Shown one piece after another: positions 9,315-18,023 of a stretch of DNA of 64,000 nucleotides. The DNA lies in assembly GCF_000720425.1 (NCBI RefSeq), contig NZ_JOAJ01000002.1:372001-436000 (forward strand), read 5' to 3'. The notes under the pieces were generated by a model. It was not told where the DNA came from. It did no database searches and worked only from the letters and a program-made list of their open reading frames with translations. Within the stretch, counting starts at the first letter, position 1. Each line of letters opens with the position of its first letter. This DNA is from Nocardia rhamnosiphila NBRC 108938. GTDB taxonomy: Bacteria > Actinomycetota > Actinomycetes > Mycobacteriales > Mycobacteriaceae. The position numbers and the translations under genes are program-made.

Positions 9315-9808
9315 CGACGATGGACCCACGTGTGCGGCCCGTCGCGCCTATCGGTACCGCGCCGCTGTTCGATATGGTCGTGGACCTGAATCCGCGACTG
9401 GATTTCGGGACCGGCGGGCCGCTCGGCCGCCGAGTTCTGTACGGGGCGGCGGGCGGGTCGTTCGAAGGGCCCCGGTTGCGCGGCGAGGTGGTGGCCGGCG
9501 GCGGCGACTGGGCGCTGTACCGTCCCGACGGCACCATGCTGCTCGATGTCCGGCTGACCCTGCGCGTCGACGAGGAACTGGTGTACATGACCTACCGGGG
9601 CCGCTGGGTGATCCCGGACGGCGTCCGGGACGAGATGGCCGATCCGGACACTCGGTTCCGGGTCGACCCGGCCCGCTACTACTTCCGCACCACCCCGCTG
9701 TTCGAGACGGGATCGGCGCGGCTGTCCTGGCTCAACGACCTCGTCGCGGTCGCGTCCGGCTACCCGGTCGACGGCGGGGTCGCCTACCACGTCGAGCAGG
9801 TGCTGTGA
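9311..9808 (+). CDS. DUF3237 (UPF0311) family protein
   Basis: 165 aa from the GTG at 9311, which overlaps the preceding stop; ATG 9320 is an alternative. Recognisable DUF3237 features are PLFDMVVDLN near the N-terminus, GGSFEGPRLRGEVVAGGGDW, the LLDVRLTLR strand, and YYFRTTPLFETG before a C-terminal LNDLVAVASG. The family forms a small beta-barrel with no settled biochemical function. Co-transcription with the SnoaL-like gene and TetR suggests a small substrate-specific module. Confidence 0.85.
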   Translation: MTTMDPRVRPVAPIGTAPLFDMVVDLNPRLDFGTGGPLGRRVLYGAAGGSFEGPRLRGEVVAGGGDWALYRPDGTMLLDVRLTLRVDEELVYMTYRGRWVIPDGVRDEMADPDTRFRVDPARYYFRTTPLFETGSARLSWLNDLVAVASGYPVDGGVAYHVEQVL

Positions 9809-9842
9809 TGCCCGCGGCACCTGCGGTGGCCGGGTTGCGGCG

Positions 9843-10520
9843 ATGACCACCGGCAGCGAGGATCCGCCGCCCGGCGGTGCGCGCGACGGCGACCGCCGCC
9901 GGGCGCGCGGGACACGGTCGCGGCGGATCATCACCCGGCACGCCGTCGATATCGCCTCCCTCGACGGCCTGGACGGGCTCAGCTTCGGCCGGCTCGCCGA
10001 GGACCTCGAGCTCAGCAAAGCGGGTATCCAGACACTGTTCCGCACCAAGGAGACCCTGCAACTGGCCACCGTGGCGACAGCGGGCGAGGCGTTCGCCGAA
10101 GCGGTCGTCGCCCCGGCCGGTGCCGCCCCGGCGGGTGCGCCGCGGTTGCGCGCGCTCATCGATCGGTGGATCGACTACGCCGCTCGGCCGCTGTTCCCCG
10201 GCGGCTGTTTCTGGGGCGCGAATCTCCCGGTGTTCGACAGCCGTCCCGGGCCGATCCGCGACGCGCTCCGGCGACAGCACCATGGTTGGCTGCACACGCT
10301 CGCACGGGATTTCGAGCTCGCCGCTACCGCGCGGGGACTCGGCGCAGGTGACACGGATCTGGTGGTCTTCCAGATCGACGCCGTACTCAACGCGGCCAAT
10401 ATCGCCCTGCGCTTCGGTGAGCCGAGCAGTGTCGAGAAGGTGCACCGCGTGGTCGACGGCCTCCTCGGCCCCGGTCACGCCCCGACGGGCCGCGCCGGCA
10501 CAGGCCACTCCCCGCGATAG
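9843..10520 (+). CDS. TetR/AcrR family transcriptional regulator
   Basis: 225 aa. The helix-turn-helix covers about residues 30-75: RIITRHAVDIASLDGLDGL, then SFGRLAEDLELSKAGIQTLF and RTKETLQLATV. The C-terminal ligand domain contains DYAARPLFPGGCFWGAN, a pattern of the TetR_C group that includes YxaF/LmrA-like proteins. It closes the SnoaL/DUF3237 unit and probably controls the palindrome at 8780. Its 3' end overlaps the convergent FadE gene by 46 bp. Confidence 0.9.
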   Translation: MTTGSEDPPPGGARDGDRRRARGTRSRRIITRHAVDIASLDGLDGLSFGRLAEDLELSKAGIQTLFRTKETLQLATVATAGEAFAEAVVAPAGAAPAGAPRLRALIDRWIDYAARPLFPGGCFWGANLPVFDSRPGPIRDALRRQHHGWLHTLARDFELAATARGLGAGDTDLVVFQIDAVLNAANIALRFGEPSSVEKVHRVVDGLLGPGHAPTGRAGTGHSPR

Positions 10521-11620
10521 CGGTCGGCGAATTCGCGGCGGTGGTCGGCGGGAGTTCCGAACAGCGCACGGTCGAGTGTGGCCCGTTTGAGGTAGCGGTG
10601 AATTCCGCTCTCCCAGGTGTAACCGATACCGCCGTGCAACTGCACGGCCTTTCCGGCGATCCGGACCCCGGCCGCACCGGCACAGGCCTTCGCCGCCGAA
10701 ACGGCCCGGCGGGCGGGCGCGGTACCGTCCATCGGGACGGCCAGGGCGTCCGATACCAGCCGGCGCGCGACGGTGAGGTCCACGAGCATATCGGCGCAGG
10801 CGTGTTTGACCGCCTGGAAGGAGCCGACCGGCCGGCCGAATTGCTCTCGGACGCGGACGTATTCGACCGTCGCGTCCAGCATGGCCGCGCCGACCCCCAG
10901 ACTGTCGCAGGCCACCGCCAGCGCGGCACGGTCGTAGAGCGCGCGCGGTCCGCAGCCGATACCGGCGCGGAAGGGCCGGACCGCTTCCGGCGCGAGGCCG
11001 ACGCGCTGGGCCGTCACTCGTCCCAGCGACCGCGTTTCGTCCACCACCGGTCGATCCTCGATGCGCACACCGGGCGCACCGGGCGCGACGACGGCCACCC
11101 ACACGGCCCCGTCGGGAGCTCGAGCGGGAATCAGCAGAGTGGTCGCCGCCGCCGCATCGGGCACGAAATCCGCGTTTCCGGAGATTTCGAATCCCTCGAT
11201 GGTTTGGATGATGCGGAAGGTGGGTACTATGCCTCCGGTGCCGGCACAAGCCGTTTCGCCGCCGGCCGCCGGCACCATATTTCCTTCCAGCACCGCGATG
11301 GGTATCGCGATGCCGGCGACGGTTTCGCGCAGCACCGCGTCCCGGTGGGCATTCGGCTCGAGCAGCGCCAAGGCGCCGATACCCGCCGCGGTCATACTCG
11401 GATACGCAGTGCGCGCGACCGCCCGGCCCACTTCCTCCAGCAGAATGCCGACCTCCGCGAGGCCGGCCCCGGCTCCCCCGTACTCCTCCGCCACCTCCAG
11501 CCCCGGCCAACCGGCCCGCACGAGCACCGGCCAGTCGATCCGGCCCGCGGCGCCGCACTTGCCGAGCAGTTCCCGGGCCACGGTACGCAGTTCGTCGTGG
11601 AATTCGGTGAATTCGCTCAT
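10475..11620 (-). CDS. acyl-CoA dehydrogenase, FadE small/beta-type subunit
   Basis: 381 aa. EEYGGAGAGLAEV near residue 45, REQFGRPVGSFQAVKH in the C-terminal helical domain and QLHGGIGYTWESGIHRYLKR near 340 mark an acyl-CoA dehydrogenase. The middle domain lacks the usual TEPxxGSD FAD/substrate loop, reading VAGIAIPIAVLEG in that region. This is typical of the non-catalytic partner in alpha2beta2 actinobacterial enzymes such as the cholesterol side-chain dehydrogenases. Its ATG overlaps the stop of the FadE upstream (TGATG), supporting a two-subunit complex. The substrate is unknown. Confidence 0.88.
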   Translation of the reverse strand: MSEFTEFHDELRTVARELLGKCGAAGRIDWPVLVRAGWPGLEVAEEYGGAGAGLAEVGILLEEVGRAVARTAYPSMTAAGIGALALLEPNAHRDAVLRETVAGIAIPIAVLEGNMVPAAGGETACAGTGGIVPTFRIIQTIEGFEISGNADFVPDAAAATTLLIPARAPDGAVWVAVVAPGAPGVRIEDRPVVDETRSLGRVTAQRVGLAPEAVRPFRAGIGCGPRALYDRAALAVACDSLGVGAAMLDATVEYVRVREQFGRPVGSFQAVKHACADMLVDLTVARRLVSDALAVPMDGTAPARRAVSAAKACAGAAGVRIAGKAVQLHGGIGYTWESGIHRYLKRATLDRALFGTPADHRREFADRYRGEWPVPARPVGA

Positions 11621-12816
11621 CACGCTCCCGCCGGTTCCCTGGGCAGGCCCAGACCCCGTTCCCCGATGATGGTGCGCTGGATCTCGCTACTGCCACCCGG
11701 CACCGTCCACTCCCACGAGCCGACGAAATCCAGCACCCAGGCGCCGGACTCCCAGCCGCCCGACATGGGCTTGCGCAGCACGGTCTGCCCGGGCAGACCA
11801 CAGACCTCCGCCCCGAAATCGGTCATCCGCTGGAGGAGTTCGCTGTAGTACAGCTTGACCACGGACGCGTCGGCCGGGCCGACGGTGCCCGCGTCGTGGC
11901 GTTCGACGAGGTCGCGGCACAGGGCACGCAACCCGGTCAGCTCGATCTCGAGCCGGGCCAGCCGATCGGCGATATATCCGTCGTCGACCGGGCGCCGCCC
12001 GAAGGCGTCGGGGGTGCGGCATTCCCGCACCAGCCACCCGAACCCGGCATTACCGAGCCGCTCCGCGAGTTCCAGCATGGTCAGGCCGCGTTCGGCGCCC
12101 AGCGTCTGCTGGGCCAGCTGCCAGCCCCGGTTCTCGGCGCCGATCAGATTCGCGGCCGGTATCCGCACCTCGTCCAGGAAAATCTCACAGAAATGCGATT
12201 CGCCGGTGGCCTGGCGGATCGGCCGCACCACTATCCCGGGCGTACGCATATCCATCAGGAAGTACGAGATCCCCCGGCGTTTGGCGGCGGCGGGGTCGGT
12301 ACGCGCCAGCAGCAGGCACCAGTCGGCGTACTGGGCGCCGCTGGCCCATACTTTCTGCCCGGTCACCACATAGTCGTCGCCGTCGCGCCGGGCGGCGGTG
12401 CGCAGTGCGGCCAGATCCGAGCCGGCGCCCGGTTCCGAGAATCCCTGCACCCACAGTTCCCCGTCGAGGATCGCGGACAGATGGCGCTGCCGCTGGTCGG
12501 CGGTACCGCCGGCGAGCAGGGTGGCCGCGGCATGGTGGATCGCCACGAACGCCAGCACCAGCCGCGGCGCGTCGTGTGCCGCCAGTTCCTGGTAGAGCAC
12601 GATCTGCTGCGGAATCGGCATACCACCGCCGTATTCGCGGGGCCAGTGCGGCACCGCGTACCCGGCGGCCCGCAACCGCTGGAACCACTCCCGCTGGAAG
12701 GCCACGAACTCCGCGTCGGTGGCACCGGTCTGGGCGGCCCGCCACTCCGCGGGGATATTCGCCCGGCACCACTTCCGCACGGTGTGCCGGAAGTCGGTGA
12801 GATCGCTGTCGGCCAC
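11620..12816 (-). CDS. acyl-CoA dehydrogenase, FadE large/alpha-type subunit
   Basis: 398 aa. PREYGGGMPIPQQ near residue 60, GFSEPGAGSDLAALRTAA near 122 (FAD/substrate loop), VTGQKVWASGAQYADW near 148 and GSSEIQRTIIGERGLGLPRE at the C-terminus are all present. I start it at GTG 12816, because GGAGG lies 5-6 bases upstream and this avoids overlapping the hydratase gene; an upstream start would add about 15 residues. It probably pairs with the coupled gene at 10475. It oxidises an acyl-CoA to the 2-enoyl-CoA with FAD; the chain type is not readable. Confidence 0.9.
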   Translation of the reverse strand: MADSDLTDFRHTVRKWCRANIPAEWRAAQTGATDAEFVAFQREWFQRLRAAGYAVPHWPREYGGGMPIPQQIVLYQELAAHDAPRLVLAFVAIHHAAATLLAGGTADQRQRHLSAILDGELWVQGFSEPGAGSDLAALRTAARRDGDDYVVTGQKVWASGAQYADWCLLLARTDPAAAKRRGISYFLMDMRTPGIVVRPIRQATGESHFCEIFLDEVRIPAANLIGAENRGWQLAQQTLGAERGLTMLELAERLGNAGFGWLVRECRTPDAFGRRPVDDGYIADRLARLEIELTGLRALCRDLVERHDAGTVGPADASVVKLYYSELLQRMTDFGAEVCGLPGQTVLRKPMSGGWESGAWVLDFVGSWEWTVPGGSSEIQRTIIGERGLGLPREPAGA

Positions 12817-12829
12817 GGTCACCTCCGCG

Positions 12830-13609
12830 TCATCGCCGCGCCCGCCCGCGCAGGGCCGCAAGCCGCGCCCGGTGGTCGGCCGACTGCATGGTCACCACCT
12901 CGGCGGCGAAACCGGCTTGCAGCGGACCTGCCAACGCCTGCGAAAGGTACATGTTCACCACCCGTTTGGTGCTACTGAGCGCCTGCTGCGGCAGTCCGGC
13001 CAGCCGCTGCGCCAGCGCCCGGGCCGCGGCCGGCAACTCCTCCGCCGGTACCGTCCGGCTGGCCAGCCCCAGCTCCACCGCGGTGGCCGCATCGATCCGG
13101 TCGCCGGTGTACAGATACTCCCGGGAGCGCAGAATCGGGGTGAGCAGCGGCCAGAGGGCCGCGCCCCCGTCACCGGCCACCAGTCCCACGGCGATATGCG
13201 GATCGGCCAGATGGGCGCGTTCGGAGATCAGGACGATATCGCACAGAATCGCGATACTCGCGCCCAGACCGACGGCCGGGCCGTTCACCGCGGCGATGAC
13301 CGGCAACGGGAAGCGCAGCAACTCCTCGATGATCTCGGCGCCCTCCCGGATGCTCTCGTCCCGGGCCACCGGATCGTCCACGAACGAAGTGATCCAGTCC
13401 AGATCACCCCCCGCGCTGAACGCCCGGCCCGCACCGGTCAGTATCACCACCCGGGCCCCGGTATCGGCGGCCAGCTGCCGCCAGACCTGCGCCAGCCCCC
13501 GGTGCAGGTCGGCGTTCACGGCATTGAGTTCCGCCGGCCGATCGATGGTGACGATGCGTATCGGACCCTCCGCGGTGACGGTCAGCGCGTCGGGCAGGTC
13601 GTATCGCAC
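12830..13609 (-). CDS. enoyl-CoA hydratase/isomerase family protein
   Basis: 259 aa crotonase-fold protein. RVVILTGAGRAFSAGGDLDWI near residue 55 supplies the first oxyanion-hole amide and VNGPAVGLGASIAILCDIVL near 108 the second. The two catalytic glutamates of mitochondrial crotonase are not both conserved (GLGAS and VAGDGGA regions), so isomerase or another crotonase activity is possible. The start is a GTG. It lies 6 bp after one FadE and 13 bp before another, inside a five-gene minus-strand operon. Confidence 0.88.
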   Translation of the reverse strand: MRYDLPDALTVTAEGPIRIVTIDRPAELNAVNADLHRGLAQVWRQLAADTGARVVILTGAGRAFSAGGDLDWITSFVDDPVARDESIREGAEIIEELLRFPLPVIAAVNGPAVGLGASIAILCDIVLISERAHLADPHIAVGLVAGDGGAALWPLLTPILRSREYLYTGDRIDAATAVELGLASRTVPAEELPAAARALAQRLAGLPQQALSSTKRVVNMYLSQALAGPLQAGFAAEVVTMQSADHRARLAALRGRARR

Positions 13610-13615
13610 AGCGCC

Positions 13616-14596
13616 TCACACTCCCGCCGGATCGGAGAACAGACCTGCCAGACCGCGCCGGCCGATCCGGCCGGTCAGCAGTTGCTCGGTGGTCACCGCA
13701 CCGAACGGCAATCGGCGCAGCGGCAGGCTGTACCGGGACAACCACGACAGGGTGGTCTCGTCACAGAATCCGACCGCGCCGTGCAACTGGTGCGCGGTCC
13801 GGAACACGATATCGGCGGCCTCCAGCGCCGCCAGCCGCAACGCCAGCGCGTCGTCGACCGCTTCCGGGCGACCGGTCTGGATACTCCACAGCGCGTACCT
13901 GGCCAGCAGGTCGACTCCCCGCCGCTCGACCTCGGCGTCGGTGAGCTGGAACTGAACCCCCTGGAACTGGGCCAGCGGCCGCCCGAACTGTTCGCGGATC
14001 GACACATGGGCGCGGGCGAGCTCCAGGGCGCGGTCCAGCATCCCCAGCAGCGTCCAGCACGGGAGGGTCAGGGCGAGCGCGAGATCCGCACTGCCGTCCC
14101 CGTCGAGTGGCCGGATCTCGAGCGGGGCGACGAACGCCGCGTCCCGGACCGGACCGCCGGGCACCGATCGCGCGGTGCCGCGGGCGCCGGCGGGCGTCAC
14201 GGTCGCCCACCGCAGATCCAGCCCCGCCACCGGTCCCGCGGGCTCCGCCCCCGCGACCACGATCAGACCGTCGTGGTCCGGGCCCGCCGGCCGCGCCAGT
14301 CGTTCGGCCACCGGGTAAGGAGTCGCCCAGTATCCGGCGCCGCGGCACAGCGCGGCCGCCGCCTCCAATTCGACGGGATCCCGTCGCGGGGCCAGTTCCC
14401 AGGCACCGAGACCGGTGAGCACGGGCTCGATCACCCGCTGCCGGTCGCGCGGGTCCTGTTCGGCCCGCCGCACCAACTCGTCCCCGCCGGCCGCGCCCAG
14501 CGCGCGCACTACTTCGCGACCGAACTCGGCGGCCTCGGCGGCGAGTTCGATCCGCACCTCGTGGGCGGCCCCGGCCGACCCGTTCGATGTACTCAC
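13616..14596 (-). CDS. acyl-CoA dehydrogenase, short FadE beta-type subunit
   Basis: 326 aa, short for a FadE. I use the GTG at 14596, which has GGAGGAGG about 7 bases upstream; ATG 14623 would add nine residues. The C-terminal domain is clear: REQFGRPLAQFQGVQFQLTD near residue 225 and TAHQLHGAVGFCDETTLSWL near 280. The middle beta domain is abbreviated and has no TEPxxGSD loop, so it is probably the structural partner of the FadE at 14703. A 106-bp gap separates the two genes. Confidence 0.85.
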   Translation of the reverse strand: MSTSNGSAGAAHEVRIELAAEAAEFGREVVRALGAAGGDELVRRAEQDPRDRQRVIEPVLTGLGAWELAPRRDPVELEAAAALCRGAGYWATPYPVAERLARPAGPDHDGLIVVAGAEPAGPVAGLDLRWATVTPAGARGTARSVPGGPVRDAAFVAPLEIRPLDGDGSADLALALTLPCWTLLGMLDRALELARAHVSIREQFGRPLAQFQGVQFQLTDAEVERRGVDLLARYALWSIQTGRPEAVDDALALRLAALEAADIVFRTAHQLHGAVGFCDETTLSWLSRYSLPLRRLPFGAVTTEQLLTGRIGRRGLAGLFSDPAGV

Positions 14597-14702
14597 ACCG
14601 TCCTCCTCCGCCGACCCCGACAACCCCTGCGGTGGCGCGCCGCCACCACGGATTCCGCCGCACGCACCGGGTGGTTCTCCGGCGCCGCGGGTTTCCCCTC
14701 GG

Positions 14703-15935
14703 TCACGACCCGACCCGTCCGGCCTGTCGCCGCCTGCTCCGCACCGCTCCGGCCGCGGATTCCGTCGCCGGCCGCTCCCACCCCGACCCGGGAGCCGTCA
14801 GCAGTTCGCGGGCGAGCAGAATTCGCTGCACTTCGATACTTCCGGACGCGACGGTCGCGGCATTCGCATAGCGCCAGTGATCGTGGACGGCCCGCCGGAA
14901 CCGGCGGCGCGTCTCCGAATCGGCGGGCACCGCCGCCGCGAGTTCCACCAGGACCTCCGCACTCTCCTGGTCGAGACGGGTCACCGCGATCCGGTAGGCG
15001 GCGGCATCGCCCGGCGCCACCGTGCCCGAACTCTGTAGCGAGAGAACCTGGTACGCGAGCAGCCGCGCGCGGCGGCACCGGGTGAGCATGCGCGCCCAAC
15101 GCCCCCGCAGGACTTCCGGGATCTCGTCCCAGCTCTCGCCGAGCACCTCGGGCGCGGCGTGCAGCAACCGCTCGCAGCGGGCGTAGCGGGCGATGCCGAC
15201 GCGTTCGAATGCCAGCACCTCCTGGACCACCGACCAGCCGTGGTCCACCGCGCCGAGCACATCGGCTTCGGTGGCCCGGACACCGTCGAAGAAGACTTCG
15301 TTGAGATGGTGCGGACCCAGCATGGAGGCGATCGGCCGGACCGTGATGCCCGGATGGGTCATGGGCAGCAGGAAAACGGTGAGCCCCTGCTGTTTGCGCC
15401 CGGCGTTCGAAGTACGCGCGAGCAGGAAGCACCATTGGGCCATGGAGGCGTAGGAGGTCCAGATCTTCTGGCCGGAAATGGCCCACCCGTCGCCGTCGTG
15501 GCGGGCGGTGGTGCGCAGCGAGGCCAGGTCCGAGCCCGCCTCGGGTTCGCTGAAGCCCTGACACCAGACCACCTCGCCGCGCGCGATCGGCGGCAGGTGT
15601 TTGCGCTGCTGTTCCGGGGTGCCGTGCCGCATAACGGTCGGACCCACCCAGTTGACGCCCATGTACTGCGCACCGCGCGGTTCGTGCTGCGCCCACATCT
15701 CCTCGCGGACCACGGTCTGCTCCCAGATCGAGGCGCCGCGGCCGCCGAATTCCTCGGGCCAGGCCAGGCAGAGCAGACCGCGGCCGGCCAAGGTCGCGCA
15801 GAAACGCTGCGCGACGGCAAGGTCCGCGGGATCGTCGGTGAAGGCGCCCAGATAGTCGGCGGGGACCTCGTCGGTGATCAATCGGCGTAGCTCGCCGCGG
15901 AGCTTCGCGGCGGTCGCACCCATCGTGAAGTCCAT
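14703..15935 (-). CDS. acyl-CoA dehydrogenase, FadE large/alpha-type subunit
   Basis: 410 aa. PEEFGGRGASIWEQ near residue 60, GFSEPEAGSDLASLRTTAR near 126, ISGQKIWTSYASMAQWCFLL near 152 and SGSIEVQRILLARELL near 375 are present. First gene of the minus-strand FadE/hydratase operon that runs to 10475. Its promoter region holds the GCAATCC palindrome at 15950, about 15 bases before the start. A basic C-terminal tail (SRRRQAGRVGS) is unusual but may be only low-complexity GC-rich extension. Confidence 0.9.
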   Translation of the reverse strand: MDFTMGATAAKLRGELRRLITDEVPADYLGAFTDDPADLAVAQRFCATLAGRGLLCLAWPEEFGGRGASIWEQTVVREEMWAQHEPRGAQYMGVNWVGPTVMRHGTPEQQRKHLPPIARGEVVWCQGFSEPEAGSDLASLRTTARHDGDGWAISGQKIWTSYASMAQWCFLLARTSNAGRKQQGLTVFLLPMTHPGITVRPIASMLGPHHLNEVFFDGVRATEADVLGAVDHGWSVVQEVLAFERVGIARYARCERLLHAAPEVLGESWDEIPEVLRGRWARMLTRCRRARLLAYQVLSLQSSGTVAPGDAAAYRIAVTRLDQESAEVLVELAAAVPADSETRRRFRRAVHDHWRYANAATVASGSIEVQRILLARELLTAPGSGWERPATESAAGAVRSRRRQAGRVGS

Positions 15936-15949
15936 GGGCGTACCCTACG

Positions 15950-15969
15950 GCAATCCTCATAAGGATTGC
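15950..15969. promoter_or_regulatory. operator-like palindrome GCAATCCT-N4-AGGATTGC
   Basis: Perfect 8-bp arms around CATA, immediately upstream of the FadE operon start at 15935 and about 50 bp beyond the stop of the TetR gene at 16020. It differs from the GAGAAT-type operators, so the operon probably answers to a different regulator, which may be the adjacent TetR or one outside the window. Confidence 0.7.
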
Positions 15970-16019
15970 AATGTTTGCTGGTTTGGCCGATATCCGTTTC
16001 ACCCGCAGCAGACCGGGCC

Positions 16020-16685
16020 TCATGGAGGCGAGCCGGACGGACGGGCTGCCGCCGCGGCGGCAGCCAGGCAGAAGTCCCCCAGCCGCGCGACCTCCGCGGC
16101 GGTGGGCTCGGTATCCGACCACAGGTACTCCGACAACTTCCCGACGGTCGCGTAGGCGACCAGCCCGGCCGCGAATTTCGGTTCGGCCACGCCGAGTTCG
16201 GTGAACGGCGCATGGAGCAGGACTGCGAGCCGACGCGGCGCCGAGCCGGCCCGCCCGGTCACCAGATCGGCCCCCAGCGCGCCGGTATGACACAGCACGG
16301 CGCGTGTATCGGCGGCGAGCGCCGGCTCGGCCTGCGCCAGGATGGCCGCCACCCAGCCGCGGACCCGGGCCCGCGGCTCCCTCTCCTTGGACATCCGGTG
16401 CGCGACATATTCCGCCAGCCGTTCCGCACCGTCGGCGAGTACCGCCGCCATCAACGCATCCTTGGACGGGAAGTGCCGGTAGAACGCATCGTTGGACAAC
16501 CCCGCGGCGGCGACGATATCGGCCACCCGGGGACGCGCACCGGCTCCACCCCGCCGCACCTGATCCAATGCGGCATCCAACAGCCGGCGGATCTCGCCGG
16601 CGTATTCGGCCTCCCGTTCGGCCACCGCCTTCCGGGCGATCCGGGCGACCAGATCCGACTCCGAAAGAATTGCATTCTTCTTCAC
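16020..16685 (-). CDS. TetR family transcriptional regulator
   Basis: 221 aa from the GTG at 16685. The DNA-binding domain is RPRVADIVAAAGLSNDAFYRHFPSK at about residues 40-65, followed by DALMAAVLADGAERLAEYV and an effector domain ending in FCLAAAAAAARPSG. The start is AT-rich and nearly leaderless: the operator-like repeats at 16665-16700 cover the first codons and the divergent promoter of the FadE at 16722, so autoregulation and control of that operon are likely. The upstream open frame reaching 17504 is only the antisense of the neighbouring FadE. Confidence 0.88.
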   Translation of the reverse strand: MKKNAILSESDLVARIARKAVAEREAEYAGEIRRLLDAALDQVRRGGAGARPRVADIVAAAGLSNDAFYRHFPSKDALMAAVLADGAERLAEYVAHRMSKEREPRARVRGWVAAILAQAEPALAADTRAVLCHTGALGADLVTGRAGSAPRRLAVLLHAPFTELGVAEPKFAAGLVAYATVGKLSEYLWSDTEPTAAEVARLGDFCLAAAAAAARPSGSPP

Positions 16686-16700
16686 AAGAAGTATATTCTC
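16665..16700. promoter_or_regulatory. overlapping operator-like repeats between TetR and FadE/APH operon
   Basis: Three 6-3-6 elements overlap here: AAGAAT-TGC-ATTCTT at 16665-16679 (perfect), CTTCTT-CAC-AAGAAG at 16677-16691 (perfect) and AAGAAG-TAT-ATTCTC at 16686-16700 (imperfect). The first and third differ by one or two bases from the GAGAAT-N3-ATTCTC motif found elsewhere in the window, so a related TetR protein probably binds them. The cluster spans the divergent start regions. Confidence 0.7.
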
Positions 16701-16721
16701 ACCACAGGAGAGGAGGCGCAA

Positions 16722-18023
16722 ATGGCATGGGATTTCGAGACCGAACCCGACTTCCAGGCGAAGCTCGACTGGGCCGATGCGTTCGTACGCGATGAGGTCG
16801 AACCACTGGATCTCCTCTGGCCGCACGAACAGTTCGTGCCCCTGGAAGGCGCCCGGCGGGCGGTCGTCGACCCGCTCAAACAGCGGGTCCGCGACCAGGG
16901 ACTGTGGGCGACCCACCTCGGCCCGGACCTGGGCGGCCAGGGTTACGGTCAGCTGAAACTGGCCCTGCTCAACGAGATCCTGGGCCGCAGTTCCTGGGCT
17001 CCCATCGTGTTCGGCTGCCAGGCGCCCGATACCGGCAATGCCGAGATCATCACGCACTATGGCACCGCGGCCCAGAAGGAGCGGTACCTGCGGCCGCTGC
17101 TCGACGGCGAACTCTTCTCCTGCTACTCGATGACCGAACCGCAGGCCGGCGCCGACCCCACCCTGTTCCGCACCCGCGCTGTACGCGACGGCGACGACTG
17201 GGTGATCAGCGGCTGGAAGTTCTTCTCTTCCAATGCCCGCACCGCCGCGTTCCTCATCGTCATGGCGGTGACGGACCCGGACGTGAGCCCATATCAGGGG
17301 ATGTCGATGTTCCTGGTGCCCGCCGACACCCCCGGCATCCGCATCGAACGCAATATCGGCCTGGCCGGCGAACCACTGAACGACGGCTCGCACGCGCTGA
17401 TCCACTACGACGATGTCCGCGTACCCGCCGAGGCTCTGCTCGGCGAGGCCGGGCAGGCGTTCGTGATCGCGCAGACCCGGCTCGGCGGGGGCCGTATCCA
17501 TCACGCCATGCGCACCATCGGGCTCGCGCAGAAGGCCCTGGACATGATGTGCGAACGCGCGCTGAGCCGGGAGACCGCCGGTAGCCGGCTCGCCGACAAA
17601 CAGTTCGTCCAGGGCTATATCGCCGATTCCTACGCCCAGCTGAAACAGTTCCGGCTGCTGGTGCTGTACACGGCCTGGGAAATCGACAAATACAACGACT
17701 ACAAGAAGGTCCGCAAGGATATCGCCACGGTGAAGGTCGTGATGCCGACCGTGCTACACGATATCGCCTGGCGGGCAATGCAGGTGCATGGTGCGCTGGG
17801 CACCACCAACGAGTTGCCCTTCTTCACGATGATCCACGGCGCCGGCGTGATGGGCCTGGCCGACGGCCCGACCGAGGTGCACAAAATGACCGTCGCCAAA
17901 CAGGTCCTGCGCGACCACCGGCCCAGCGCCGATCAGTGGCCCACGGAATGGATACCGCGCAGGCTCGAGGCGGCGCGGGCCAAATACGCCGATTACCTGG
18001 AAAACGAAGTTGGCAACCAATGA
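16722..18023 (+). CDS. acyl-CoA dehydrogenase of the ACAD10/11 type
   Basis: 433 aa from the ATG at 16722, which follows GGAGAGGAGG. YSMTEPQAGADPTLFRTRAV near residue 134 (FAD/substrate loop), ISGWKFFSSNARTAAF near 162, and AMQVHGALGTTNELPFF plus LADGPTEVHKMTVAKQVLRD near 385-415 fit the ACAD10/ACAD11-like branch. The next gene is an APH-type kinase joined by ATGA. In animals ACAD10/11 fuse these two domains, and in Pseudomonas levulinate catabolism the equivalents are separate; there the kinase phosphorylates a 4-hydroxyacyl-CoA and the dehydrogenase-fold protein removes the phosphate. The same role is inferred here. Confidence 0.9.
   Translation: MAWDFETEPDFQAKLDWADAFVRDEVEPLDLLWPHEQFVPLEGARRAVVDPLKQRVRDQGLWATHLGPDLGGQGYGQLKLALLNEILGRSSWAPIVFGCQAPDTGNAEIITHYGTAAQKERYLRPLLDGELFSCYSMTEPQAGADPTLFRTRAVRDGDDWVISGWKFFSSNARTAAFLIVMAVTDPDVSPYQGMSMFLVPADTPGIRIERNIGLAGEPLNDGSHALIHYDDVRVPAEALLGEAGQAFVIAQTRLGGGRIHHAMRTIGLAQKALDMMCERALSRETAGSRLADKQFVQGYIADSYAQLKQFRLLVLYTAWEIDKYNDYKKVRKDIATVKVVMPTVLHDIAWRAMQVHGALGTTNELPFFTMIHGAGVMGLADGPTEVHKMTVAKQVLRDHRPSADQWPTEWIPRRLEAARAKYADYLENEVGNQ

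Noticed and set aside
12719..15085. 788-codon plus-strand open frame
   Set aside because: It is the antisense shadow of three well-supported minus-strand FadE and hydratase genes.
15966..16721. Upstream extension of the FadE at 16722
   Set aside because: It is antisense to the TetR gene and shows no FadE homology; GGAGAGGAGG marks the ATG at 16722.
16020..17504. 494-codon open frame on the minus strand
   Set aside because: Only 16020-16685 codes for the TetR; the upstream two thirds is antisense to the FadE at 16722, which has strong motifs and its own ribosome binding site.
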